In this document: positions 48,044 to 58,655 of the stretch, piece by piece
Numbering within the stretch: the first letter of the stretch is position 1
How the letters are laid out: each line of letters begins with the position of its first letter
Assembly (NCBI GenBank): GCA_000349905.1
Contig: KB722747.1
Span: forward strand, 103,167 to 167,166
DNA length: 64,000 nucleotides
Reading direction: 5' to 3'
From: Volvariella volvacea V23
Taxonomy: Eukaryota > Basidiomycota > Agaricomycetes > Agaricales > Pluteaceae
The notes under the pieces: model-generated
The model's input: the letters and a program-made list of their open reading frames with translations, nothing else
Told to the model about the DNA's origin: nothing
Databases searched by the model: none
Made by a program: the position numbers and the translations under genes

Positions 48044-48241
48044 GAGGAAATCGACTCTTGACTGCGAATAAAATTTGTGTTCCAAAGTCGAAGTAGCTTT
48101 CTTTTTAATTCAAATTATGAGGACCATCAAGTCCGAGTTGCCCGGACGCGCGATGTTACACAATACTTTTGTGTTATGCATCGCTGAGCTCTACTCCTCT
48201 CCTGCTACTACATGCATTGGCAGATATATCACTCAGTCACA

Positions 48242-48520
48242 ATGGGGCCCACATTCCAAGGAAGCATTGCCAGTTTAGACAAACAAATCTGGTATCACCG
48301 CACCCGCCTCAGCAAACTCTATGAGGTTCGCAATACCCTCGTTCCCATTCACCGGCTGCCTTCGCAGGTTCTCTGTCGGGTTTTCGATATTGTGGGCAGT
48401 CAGAACAGAGACCTCGAACAGCGGGCGTTATCAACCTAGGATTCGAACGTTGTCCACATCTGCCGCCACTGGCGAGCTATTGGCTTGGGTTTAGCCTCCC
48501 GCACTGGCATCTAGGCATCA
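48242..48520 (+). pseudogene. F-box gene fragment, N-terminal part (fragment A)
   Basis: Starts MGPTFQGSIASLDKQIWYH and keeps VPIHRLPSQVLCRVFDIVG of the F-box. It meets TAG after EQRALST near 48437, then continues out to HICRHWRAIGLGL before homology to the 616-aa gene ends near 48515. The leader (ATATATCACTCAGTCACAATG) parallels that of the intact gene except for its start. It corresponds to roughly the first 90 residues only. Fragment B, on the other strand at 58656-59478, supplies the next part of the same protein. Confidence 0.8.
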
Positions 48521-48747
48521 CTCTACTGGCTCGTATGGCGTTACGGTTAATAAGGGTAATTGAGGTGTCAAAAGAGCGTAGCACATACCCATGAATTGTA
48601 AGGCCTGCAGGGCAAATGGGTCCACATGAAGTCCAGGTGCTTATTTTATTGAGGAGCCGTCAACTTGGCTGGCAACTCGAGACTTGGGAGGACGCCTTCC
48701 ATCACGTGCCATTCCAAACTTTTGTCGACTACGCCCAACCGAGCGCG

Positions 48748-50339
48748 ATGGACAACCCAAATGACGTTCAAATGGGACTATACGCGTAGCACACACTGAC
48801 ATTACTCCCTACTGCATTTCCAGCCTCCCCAAGCCCGCATTCAGGGCGCTATGCAACCATCTCGACCCCGTCCAGCTCATCCGTCTCGGACGTACCTCGC
48901 GTGGCTTAAATGAAGCCACCAAGGAGTACTCCAGACAAGCATTCACAATCTCCAGGGTCTTGTCTCCTTACTTTACGCCCGACCAAATCCTCGCCTTCCA
49001 ATACCTCCAATCCCAGACCGGAACCTTGATCTCCGGCTCTACGGCCTTGCAGTTCTTTGACCGGTCGACGTATCCAGAGTCTGATCTGGACATATATGCG
49101 GAGCACCGTCACGCTCTGCCGCTTGTCAACTGGCTCTCAAGTATTGGTTACAAATTTGTGGCGCAAAACGGCCAAGCGGAAGACGTCAAGCAGGCCTTCA
49201 TGGAGACTTCGGAGTACGTTCACATGACAGAGACTGGGCCGAGTAGAGACAATGTGCCCGGCGGTTTTTCCGAGTCTGTGCCTGTTGGGCGCTTTGGGAG
49301 AGGCGTTGCAGGCGTGCTCAATTTTGAGAAGCGGGCAAAGGACGGTTCAAAGAGAAAAATTCAGGTGATCACGGCGGTGCATTCTCCAAAGGAGATTATC
49401 CTCCACTTTCACTCGAGTATGCTCTCGTTGCCTCGTCCTTGATCTCGCTGACGCGTTCTTTAGCCTGCGTTATGAACGTGATAAGCCACGAAAAAGCCTA
49501 CGCTCTATATCCACGTGCCACCTTTTCCCACAGGCGCTCTCTCATATGCTCCACAGCTGGCTCAAAACAAGACGCTGCCCGCCAAAAATACCGCGAGCGC
49601 GGATGGACACTCGAAAAGACTACGCCGCTCGCAGAGCAATACGACACTCGCTCCGACTTTCAGCTCAACTGCGACCACCGCCGCCCAGGCGCTCGGTCCT
49701 ATCGATATGTCGGCGATAGGTATTGCTGGGTGATACCCCTGGCGCGGACGCAATCGACTCAGACTCTCCAAGCTGATAGACTCGAAGTGAATTCGTGGCG
49801 GTTGACGTATAACTTTATGATGGAGGCTGAGATGTCGTTTGAGCTCTGTGGGTCGAGCTTTCTCGAGTATGGCTACGTCGTGGGCAGTGGGCTGGGCGAG
49901 GTGAAGCACACGATCGGCGTGGTGCTTCAGTATGTAGAGGCTAGAGCGCTCACCCATGGGGAAGAGATGAAGTGAGTGGATTTTTTTATCCTCACTTATG
50001 ATTTATTGACTTGCGATTGGAAGGAATGTCAAGTTTGATGACGACGTTTGCGATCGGCTCCGAGCATATTATCAGTACCTGGCGGAAATCGAGACAAACT
50101 CGGACTCGTCGGATAGGGTTCACAACACGGTGTTGCTCACAGAGTGCTTTTGCAGGTGCTCGTTTTCCCGGCTCTTGTCCTACTATGCGTTTCTTCCTTT
50201 TGCTCTTTTGTGGCGCCTACGTTATGAGTTGATGCGATACGGCTTGGTGTTCTTGCTCTCGCTGTTCTTTGTGCGTCTTAATGATACCTACTTTGGTAAA
50301 CTCCGAATCAACACCTTGCTCCGCGATTCAACGTCTTAA
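48748..50339 (+). CDS. F-box protein with nucleotidyltransferase-like GS/DLD signature, 484 aa
   Basis: Exons 48748-48785, 48824-49416, 49464-49971 and 50024-50339 total 1455 nt. A short N-terminus leads to an F-box-like helix set (LPKPAFRALCNHLDPVQLIRLG, with the exon-1 splice just before it). Residues 82-105 read LISGSTALQF...SDLDIY. This fits the nucleotidyltransferase-fold pattern hG[GS]...[DE]h[DE], with Gly84-Ser85 and Asp100/Asp102. The strand VITAVHSPKEIILHFHSS ends in His where catalytic NTases often carry a third acidic residue. ICSTAGSKQD and TWRLTYN-like blocks follow. The last exon adds a hydrophobic, possibly membrane-spanning stretch (LLSYYAFLPFALLW ... YGLVFLLSLFFV). The substrate is unknown. 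The paralogue is at 55111-56477. Confidence 0.78.
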
Positions 50340-51006
50340 CTTATGTACAATACGTCCAGAACCACCTTCTGACAGCACCCACCCCGTCTTGTGAACATTC
50401 TTGTACCCCCGTTGTATCATAATCGTTTACCTCATTCTTGATCTCTCCTTCGAGCACATTCCCAAACCCCTTCCACCATTTTCATCATTGCCATCGTTAA
50501 TTTCTTCAAATCACCTTGATACCTTGTTCTTGCACTGCTTGCTCACACCCCCACATGTATCCCCTGGGCTCTAACTTACTAAGTTATCACTCTTTTGATA
50601 CATTACAGCTCTGTGTACTAGTATAATGTATAACCTGTAACCAGTAATCCGTGTACAATGCACTTTCCATTTGCTCAACACAATACCACCTATCAGTTAT
50701 CTTGTGTGCATATTTGATCGAAGGGTTTAACATCGGTGCAAAAATCAAAACATACAGTAGATAAAGATTAAAGAAGGCGCATATATGCGGTTGGAAGTAC
50801 GTGCGCGTGTAGAGGACGTCCATTGCGACAGGTAATGGGAGTATATCCGGACTTGCCAGTGAGCTCGCCAAATCATGCTTTATTGTTCCATAGAGAGAGC
50901 ATTAGTTCCCAAGTACCATACACGTAATTCATTACAGTCAAATAGAAGAAGAGACAAAAAGTGCTCAAACGATATGTTCCTGCTCCAAAGGTCCACCACT
51001 TTTCCA
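50340..51006. other. Intergenic stretch
   Basis: About 0.67 kb, pyrimidine-rich at the left (likely 3' UTR of the previous gene). Short frames only; nothing recognised. Confidence 0.45.
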
Positions 51007-53165
51007 CTACAACTTTTCTGGTGGATTTTCACTATTGATCGCCTTCCTCCACTCTGGATCATATTTCAGGTCCCTAAAGAATCGAGGGTACACTGGAGCT
51101 GCGTAAATACAAGTTTCGAGTCAGCGCTGAATGCATTAAAGCCTGAATAGCATGGGAAGCGTACCACACCCGATTTTCGCATGAATGACACTTTTTTGCA
51201 TAAATACGAAAAACAAAGTTAGAACCGCATCTGGGTAGTGGGTAGAGTAGTCCTTTTTTAGTTGGACTATCGACGTTTGGACTGTTCCAGGTTGATAACC
51301 CATGTAGGTCTCCATAATCTTTATCGTCCGGGGGTCCTCAAGCTTGTACACTCCAGCTCCAGCGATGGAAAATCTGTCATTTGGGTTCTTCGAAGTCGGA
51401 ACCCAGTTAGCACGGTAGAAGATGATATGAGTTTCCGCTCGGCTGATGTCTTCTTGGAGGTGCAACGCATGTCTAGGGGCTATACGGGAGTAGAGATCTA
51501 AAGCACCCCAGTTGATCCAGTCTCTATGCCGTTGGGCTGCTTCTAGGCTGTTCGTTTTTAGCTCTTCGACGCGCTTCAGACCTGCTTGGCGTAATCTGTC
51601 AACCACGGTGAATGTGCGGCATTGCGAGTAGATTAGATTGCACTCACTGACATGCTTTCCTAGGATCATATAAAGAATGTGAGAAGGGGTTTCGTTGGTT
51701 CAATCGATAGTCAATAATCGTACTTGTGATTTTGCCAATCAGCATGTTGGCAGTCCTTTGAACTTGATCCGAAGAAGGCGTCAGTGTAATTCATACAAAA
51801 TTGATAGGACATGACCTCACCAGTACGACGAAGATCCACATCCTGCACAGCGGGAGAGCTTCACATCCGGTTCGTGCTTTCGACATGTTTTGCATGACAG
51901 ATCATAGCCTAAGGTGGTGTGGTAATCCCAAGGTCGCGATATTCAACGGTCCGCTGGACTGGCTTTTTTAGCCATTTATCTCCCAGCTTGGCTAAAACCG
52001 GATGCATTCCAAATCCTTTCTTCATAAGGATGTTGTCGAGTGCTTCGTCACCCACAATGTTGCTGTGCTTCTTCAAGTACTTAACACATCAACTAACGAT
52101 AGAAACGCAAAAGTTGTAAGGGGAATAGTTCTTGGGAGTAAAAAGGACGTTACTTCTCGTGGACTGGCTCGTCGATTCCAAGCTCCTTCAGGACGAGAGC
52201 CAAGTTGGCGTGAACTCGGAATCGGTAGAATATTTCGCCCGCAACCGTGACAGAGTCGCCATCAACACCGAAACCTTCGAGGGACTTCTCGAGAGCCCAC
52301 CTTGCACTTTTGAGATCAATATGCATTAAAGCTTCACCATAAATGCAAAAGAGGTGTCTGAATTCCGTGAGAACGCCATTGATGATAATTGCGCCAGCAG
52401 CACGTACGGATTTCCGATCCAAGGCTTGTCCTTTAATTCGTTCTGCAAATACGCATCCATGTATGCGTCCATTGACTCCTTGAAAAACGGTGTGGCTTCT
52501 TTAGGCCGACCGATGTCAGGTTACTAATCTGGCTTAGCTCAATCGCACGTTTACCTGTCCGAGATGCTCACAGGAGATGGCGACCCAGCTTAATCATAGG
52601 CTAGCTATTTGAGGACAAATTTCCTATGGCGGCGCAAGCTGAAACGTACTAGGAACATCGTAATACCCTCTACTGGAGATAAAGATTCAACGAGCTCGAG
52701 GGAATCGGGTGGTATTTCCTTGATTAAGAGAAGAAATGTCTTCAGAAGCCTTATGACGGGATTAACGAGATCCTTTAGGACTAAAAAACAGTAAAGGGAT
52801 GAGAAAAGGTAAATGCTACAACTTACCATAGTTCACGTCAACAAAGATTGCAAATTTGAACAAGGGTTCCAGCTCAATATACTTTGCCAATACCTTGGGC
52901 ATCCACTTGACAACACGGGTACCCGATTGTCCGTGAACAACTACATTCTCCTGGCGGGGGTGGTTTTGAATTATTTCGTCAACTGGCACCAGATTGGGCA
53001 GAAAAACGGTTTCAGTGTGGACCGAGAGACCTGCAAGAGCTGAAAGAACGTACGCGTTTTGACCTCCTGGCGAAGTTGCTCCACAGGCATTACTTTGTTG
53101 GAAAATCCAACGATTCCTGGGGTGCCCCCAATTTCGAGGAAGATGCGAGGTCCTTTTGCTTGCAT
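51007..53165 (-). pseudogene. MYND zinc-finger protein, decayed (left member of an inverted pair)
   Basis: The start region (ATG at 53165; MQAKGPRIFLEIGGTPG, VMPVEQLRQEV) is followed by LSVHTETVFLPNLVPVDEI and WMPKVLAKYIELEPLFKFAIF. Next come DLKSARWALEKSLEGFG, a zinc-finger half CKTCRKHEPDVKLSRCAGCG (about 51855-51915) and DCQHADWQNHK. RLRQAGLKRVEELKT, DWINWGALDLYSRI and the tail APVYPRFFRDLKYDPEWRKA (51007) complete it. One frame change separates RDLGITT from the finger (near 51910), another lies around the ALAGL-like segment (about 53045). The second zinc-finger half lacks a usable acceptor. MYND domains bind proline-rich partners; the family function is unknown. Its inverted twin is at 59695-61385. 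Confidence 0.75.
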
Positions 53166-53324
53166 CGTAGGGGTTGAAGATGTACTGACAAAATGGCTTC
53201 CAAGGGAATTTCGAGCGACACTTCCTCTCCCTATGCCACTCCTGCTCGTGACCAGCGCCAAGTCATTTCTCTATTTAGAGTTTGGACAAATATCCTGAAT
53301 GGTGAGGACTCGATAATGAAGACA

Positions 53325-53378
53325 TTCAGCTGGATTCAGCGGGATCGAGTTGAATTGGTCCGGCCTAATCCAGCTGAA
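53325..53378. repeat. Perfect 12-bp inverted repeat (hairpin-forming)
   Basis: TTCAGCTGGATT at 53325-53336 and its exact complement AATCCAGCTGAA at 53367-53378, separated by 30 bases. It lies between the decayed MYND gene and the TIR element. It may be a small repeat end or chance. Confidence 0.6.
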
Positions 53379-53446
53379 CCGGCGGGATTTTATTGGCTCT
53401 GGATTCAGATGGCCCAGGTGATCCAGGCAATCAGGCGGGACCCCTG

Positions 53447-53622
53447 AAAATACCAGGTGAGGCTAGATCCTGAGGGGGGGGGGGTTCATGTCGGAACACG
53501 CACGTCGGGATTTCGAACTAGCCTCACGGCTAGTAATGACAAGTGTCCGGATTTTGGACCCAGCCAACCACGCTAAAGTGCCCGAATGTTGGGATTTTGG
53601 ACCTAGCTTCGCCTGGTATTTT
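53447..53622. mobile_element. 176-bp terminal-inverted-repeat (MITE-like) element
   Basis: The 20-base ends AAAATACCAGGTGAGGCTAG (53447-53466) and CTAGCTTCGCCTGGTATTTT (53603-53622) are inverted repeats of each other with two mismatches. Inside, the phrase GGATTTTGGACC(C/T)AGC recurs at about 53542 and 53593, with a weaker version GGGATTTCGAACTAGC at 53509. A run of nine or more G sits near the left end. There is no coding capacity. No convincing target-site duplication is visible next to the ends, so an ancient foldback or another repeat type is possible. Confidence 0.55.
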
Positions 53623-53727
53623 CTTGCGCAATATGGCGAGTATAAACCTAGAGCCTGAGGGCTTGGTGCCAGATGATGGTCAGCTGAGTGCACATATGAC
53701 ATTGCTTCTTGGAGGGTTTACCACAAA

Positions 53728-54670
53728 GTGACGGTTGCTGAAGCACACATATGGCATTATGCAATCTTTGAGATCCTTTCGACTGGCTCATTACCGCTTG
53801 TAGAGATTGGGAGTTCATGTGGGCATTGTTGCACCTTTGCCAGTATACTAAACTCCGACTTCAGGACACCAACGATGTCCAAATACAACGAATATCGTCA
53901 GATCATCGCTAAAACTCTATCCCAACTCAACCCGAGTCAACTCCAACCACCGACTTCCGAGCCACCTGAACTATCCCACACCCATCAAGCCTTCGTCATC
54001 TCCTTAAAAAACTCGCACAGGCGACACCTCCGGCCATCCGACCATCCCCTCCTCAAAAATCTGGACAAACGCCAGCCACCTCCGTCCGCAACGCACCAAA
54101 CGCCTCAACATTTCACCCACACCCCCTCATCATCGCTCTCTATCCACAGAGTGTCTAGGCGGGGAAAGCGACATATAGGTCGATTGGGAGGATATGGAGT
54201 GATGACGGTCGACCGGAGCTGGTCGCTCCTGAGCAAGAAAGCCCTTCAGCGCCTGCACGGTATCTCGCACTGCAACGTGGAGGTGCTGCAGTCGATCGTG
54301 GGAGAGCATATAAGACTTGAAATGCCGGGCCGCTTCCCGCGAGGAGAGGTCGATGGCTTTCAAGTGGATGGTGCGGCCTGTACACCTTGAAAGCTTGAAC
54401 TGCAAGAAAACAGGCGGTCGCCAGTTGGCGAAGACCTTCGTCGCAGATGAATGAATGACGAGAGAGGACCGAACTCTTTGGCGGAGAAGCTATCCACAAA
54501 CTCGAGGCTGTGGATAACGCTCTGGCGCGCCATCTTGCAGCGATACGATACAGGGCGCGGGGCTGGCGCTGTAGCACGTCATCGGTCGGAAGCCGAATGT
54601 GGATGGATGTCGAACATGAGACCGTAGAGTTGGCGCTTTCTCCTCGAATCGAGGGGTTGGAAATGGGCAT
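53728..54670. other. Overlapping opposing open frames, coding status unclear
   Basis: A 220-codon plus frame (53728-54390; internal ATG at 53875 gives MSKYNEYRQIIAKTLSQLNP) overlaps two minus frames. One of these (54130-54405) reads AIDLSSREAARHFKSYML and VAVRDTVQALKGFLAQE, with amphipathic spacing. A minus-strand two-exon gene with a CTTGCAG acceptor near 54400 is conceivable. None has a recognisable domain or paralogue here, so I do not call a gene. The rest, to 55110, holds nothing I can identify. Confidence 0.25.
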
Positions 54671-55110
54671 GTCTAGAGTGACGTGTGCGGTATATGCGCA
54701 GTAGGTGAAGCCCTCTGTGACCAGGGCCAGGACAATTGTGTTGGGCCGACAGTGTCTGGTTTGTGCGAGGTGGTGGAGTCTAGCATGGACACGATCCCCG
54801 TGATTAGTACGGTAGGGTGTATATCTGAACTTGGTTTGTAAATCGGGCGATGTGTGGGTTGAGCTGCTTAGGATGAAATAGGCAGAGGAAAGATCTTGAC
54901 TCCCATATGATTCGTTGAACTGTGGCCGCTCGACGTTACATCAGGCGGACATATGCGCAAAAAACGTCAACTGAATTTCTGGACTGTACTGTACAAACGA
55001 CGTGCTTCAACAAAGGACGTGAACAAGACACAATACAGGCAACAAAAAAAGAGTCGCAAAAGGAAAATACCAAAATGCACAACATACGACGCCTTGGCAA
55101 TACCCGGCGC

Positions 55111-56477
55111 TCAACTCCGCATATACGCATAATACGCGCAGAGGAGGCACTGCAGCTCCTCATCAAAGCTACAAAACCGACCATCAGCAAACCATTGCCC
55201 TCCACACCACTCAATGAATGCACTCACTTTCTCTCCCCGCGCTGCACCCTCAGCGCCTCGCAGTTCACAACGCCAAAAACGGTCTTGACCCGCTCCTTCA
55301 ACCCGCCCACGCTCGCGTCGATCGCGTACCTGTAGTCGAGGTACGGCGACACGAGGAGACTAAACGCCATCCTAGCCTCCCCCTTTGCGTCGTACTTTAA
55401 CGACCACGAATGCGAGCTCAACCGCTCCGGCCTCAGCGCAGGCGAGAACGGCAACGGGCGGGAGGAGAAGGAGAGTGGGATCGTCCAGCACTGCCCGTCG
55501 CCGATGTACCGACACGAGTGTGCGCCGTCGAGGCGAAAGTCGGAGCTGGCGTCGAGCTGCTCCGAGGGGGAGATCGCCTTCTCCAGCGTCCACCCGCGGG
55601 CGGCGTATTTCTCGCGCGCTTGGTCCTGTTTCGAGCCCGAGGTGGAGCAGATGAGCGAGCGGCGCTGGATAAAGGTCGCGTACGGGTAGAGCGCGTACGC
55701 CGTCTGGTGGCCTATCACGTTCATCACGCACGCTGCAGACAAAATGGACGATCAGACGAGGCAAGACGGAGAGAGGGAGGAAGGGAGGGAGAAAGAACGA
55801 CGACGCACTCGAGTGGAAGTGGAGGACGATCTCCATCGGGGAGTGCAGCGCCGTGATGAGCTGCACCTTGCGCGTCGAGCCGCCGTCCCCGGCCTGCTTC
55901 TCGAAATTGAACACGCCGGCGACGCCCCGGCCAAAGTACCCCCTCGGCTCGGACTCGAACAGCGTGGCGTGCCTCCATCGTTCCCCCAGCCCCCCGTCCG
56001 CGATGCGGGCCTTGTACGCGGAGAGGTAGGTCTCCGCCTGCCCGGGGCGGGGGACGAAGCGGTACCCGGTGCGGGCGAGCCAGGTGAGGAGGGGCAGCGC
56101 GTAGCGGTGTTCGGTATAGAGATCCAGATCGGACTCTGGGTACGTCGAGCGGTCGAAGAACTGGAGGGCGGTCGAGCCGGAGATGAGCGTCCCGGTCTCG
56201 GCTTGGAGGTACTGGAAGTCGAGGATCTGGGCGGGCGTGAAGTAGGGCGAGAGGAGGCGGGAGATGCGGAATGCGTGGGAGGTGTAGCGCTGGGTCCTGG
56301 TGTTGAGGGCCTTGCAGGTCTGGCCGAGGAGGATGAGCTGGAGGGGGTCGAGGTGGTCGCAGAGCATGTCGGTGAATATGCACAGCGGCATCCTGAGGCT
56401 GGGAGGTGTCAGCGGGTGATGTGGTGTGGTGGGCAGCCTTACAACGCAGAGCCTCTTTGGCTATTTCGCAGGTCCAT
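55111..56477 (-). CDS. F-box protein with nucleotidyltransferase-like GS/DLD signature, second copy, 393 aa
   Basis: Exons 56443-56477, 55809-56392, 55228-55732 and 55111-55168 total 1182 nt and use the same intron positions and phases as the paralogue at 48748-50339. The product starts MDLRNSQRGSALMPLCIF, then the F-box-like DHLDPLQLILLGQTCKALN. It keeps LISGSTALQFFDRS and SDLDLYTEHRYALPLL, FGRGVAGVFNFEKQ, LITALHSPMEIVLHFHSS, LICSTSGSKQDQAREKY and RYIGDGQCWTIPL. The last exon (FDEELQCLLCAYYAYMRS) stops about 85 codons earlier than in the paralogue, so this copy lacks the hydrophobic C-terminal segment. Codons are strongly GC-biased, giving long antisense frames that are not genes. Confidence 0.78.
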
Positions 56478-56533
56478 TGCGCGTCGAGATGGAGGAGAAA
56501 AAGCGAGGGCACGTGCACCGCGTCGAACAGCGC

Positions 56534-57652
56534 CTATCGCGTCTCCATGGCGCTCAGCCACGCCCCCAGATCCACATCCTCGTCCCAGTCCGCCGCCTCG
56601 CTCCACAACCGCCTCTTCGCCTCCCTCCGCCTCCTCCGCTCCACAATCCGCTCCGCCTGCACCCACACATCATCGCCCCCCACCGTGCCCCTGTACCAAT
56701 TCTCCGTCCACGTCTCCCCCGGCCGAAACAGATCCCTGTACACCACCAGCCGATCCTCCGGCACCCCGTCCACCGTCCCGTCAGCGCCCACGACCCCCAC
56801 CGACTCCTGGGCCATCTCCTCGTCGTCCGAGCTATCGATGTCCCCCAAGGAGATGACGAGCACCTCCAGCCTCCGACACTCCTGGAGACACCGCCTGAGG
56901 ACGACCCGCGGGTAGGTGGGCGTGCTGGCAAAGGTGACGATGTAGAGGCACCTCAGGCGGGGTATGCACCCGTAGTTGTTGCCCTCCTCCCACCTGATCC
57001 CGCCCTCGCTCGAAAAGTCAAACACACCAAGGTGCGTCAGGTGTCTGAAGATCTCGTGGTGAAAGTCGACTCTGCCGTCGGGGAAGAGCGACGCGAGCGG
57101 GGCGATGAGGCGGAGGAGACCGGGAGAGGAGGACGGGCTGCGGAGCGGGGAGCGGAGGGAGGCGGTCACGAGGTCCAGCGCGGTGTCGCCCGGGATGGAC
57201 TCGAACCAGAAGACGAGGTGCTCGAGGTTCGGGCAGTGCGGGAGGAGGTCGGGCCAGTGCGGCTCCGTCTTTGCGCGGTGCGAGAGGTCGGAGACGAAGA
57301 GATTCCTGACGTGCGCCCTTTGCGCGCCCGTGGGGAACCGAGGCGGGCGGTGCAGCGGGGAGTTGGATTTGTGGTAAAAGTCGGCGTCGCCGAGGATGAT
57401 GGTTTCGTACAGGAGGGGTTGCAGCCTGGATGGGTCGCCGCGGGGGGTTGGTTGGGCGGCGGATGGGTGTGCGATGGGGTGTACTCACCATTCTCGTGCC
57501 CGACGAGCTACCGACATCAGCCGAAGTAGAACTCTACCCCTCATGTCATCCCGAGCGGCCATCTCAAAGACGACGCGCTCCAGCTCTTGTGGAAGCCGCG
57601 GCTCGGCGGGGGGCGCGACTGCAGCTGGACCGTTCGTGTGATGTCCGCCCAT
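56534..57652 (-). CDS. Array family copy 19, outlying F-box/LRR-like protein, 351 aa
   Basis: Exons 57489-57652 (MGGHHTNGPAAVAPPAEPRLPQELERVVFEMAAR) and 56534-57425; the intron of 63 nt has GTGAGT at the usual Trp codon. Exon 2 has LQPLLYETIILGDADFY, HRPPRFPTGAQRAHVRNLFV, LLPHCPNLEHLVFW, WEEGNNYGCIPRLRCLYIV, VPEDRLVVYRDLF, WYRGTVGGDDVW, ERRRRREAK and LGAWLSAMETR. It lies 15 kb from the nearest other copy and is the most GC-rich, with CHN changed to CPN. Its start is 57 bases from the start side of the neighbouring F-box/NTase-like gene's terminus region, same strand. Confidence 0.87.
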
Positions 57653-58089
57653 TGTTGAGAGCGCAGCGCAGCTGTCTGGAACCCGATCTGGAATTGTCGC
57701 AGCGGTTGGCTTTCAGGGTCCTGGTGATGTCATCGAGCTGAAAAATGCTGGTGGAACTCGAATGCAGATTCACAAATAGCAGACGTATTGTACACAGATT
57801 ACAGGTTACACAGATATAAGGTGTAACGTATCATGAATGGGACAACCTCGCGAGTTCGAGTCCAGAAAAGTACGAATAAGAAGCGTACAAGTGGCTTGCA
57901 GACGTGAACAAGAACAGGTAGGAAACAGAGCAGTGAGAGGCCAAAAATGAGGTGAACGATACAACGAGAGGATATGTCTATCAACAGAACTTTTGAATCG
58001 ATTGTGAGCAAACATCAGAAGCAAGGAGCCCATGTGAGGCACTCTCGTCCCGGCATACTGGGTCACCACGTCTATCGCACCCTTTGACC
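57653..58089. other. Intergenic stretch
   Basis: 437 bases, promoter side of array copy 19. No recognised gene or repeat. Confidence 0.45.
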
Positions 58090-58480
58090 CTTCAAATCCA
58101 GCTCGCTACACAAAGCTCAAAAAATGACATCTTGGCTTCTAGCATAGGGCTGTATGTCAACCACCACAACTTCGAGTTGGGTTGAGTTGAACTGCAAGTT
58201 GGAGCGCGTGTTGTACTGCTCTGTGACTGATAGGCCTCCCTGACCTTTTTCTTCCGAGGACGAGGATTTGGACGGGCGCAATGCAGGGAGAGAGAGGACC
58301 CTTGAAATGGTAAATGCATAACGGGTCCTTCGTCTCCATATTCTAACGATGAATATAGAGCACATATGATGGCCCTATAATCCTGGGCGTGGTTCACCGA
58401 CGATTTTGATAGCAACAAAGTCGTTCTCCATCTCGTCGCGAGCAAGCCAAGTGCTGGAGTGCACAACGCCAACCAAGCGT
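58090..58480 (-). pseudogene. Fragment of the F-box/NTase-like family (third copy)
   Basis: The minus strand carries GLSVTEQYNTRSNLQFN, matching TPLAEQYDTRSDFQLN of the 484-aa protein. In another frame, KLWWLTYSPMLEAKMSFFELC matches SWRLTYNFMMEAEMSFELC. The flanking F-box and GS/DLD parts are absent. It is a frame-broken piece of the central domain. It ends at 58090 with VASWI, where the intact copy has SSFLEYG. Confidence 0.6.
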
Positions 58481-58655
58481 GCGTGCAATCATGTAGCACC
58501 CATTAGAGCTCGGATCTTCTACCCAAAATCAAGCTGCCCAGGCATAAGGCCAACGACACCCCCACCACAAACCCCTCTCCATGCCCTTCCGCGTGACGTA
58601 CACCACCAGGAGGCCCGACGATACCGACTGTGAGCTCCTCGCTCTGAAGCTGGGA

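Noticed and set aside
57180..57205. Possible tRNA B-box (GGACTCGAACC on the complement)
   Set aside because: It lies inside the coding exon of array copy 19, with no matching A-box or cloverleaf; other B-box-like matches near 34230 and 48440 were also incomplete.
55744..57529. Plus-strand open frames of 370 and 367 codons
   Set aside because: They are antisense to the F-box/NTase-like gene and array copy 19, contain no motif and follow the GC-rich codon bias of those genes.
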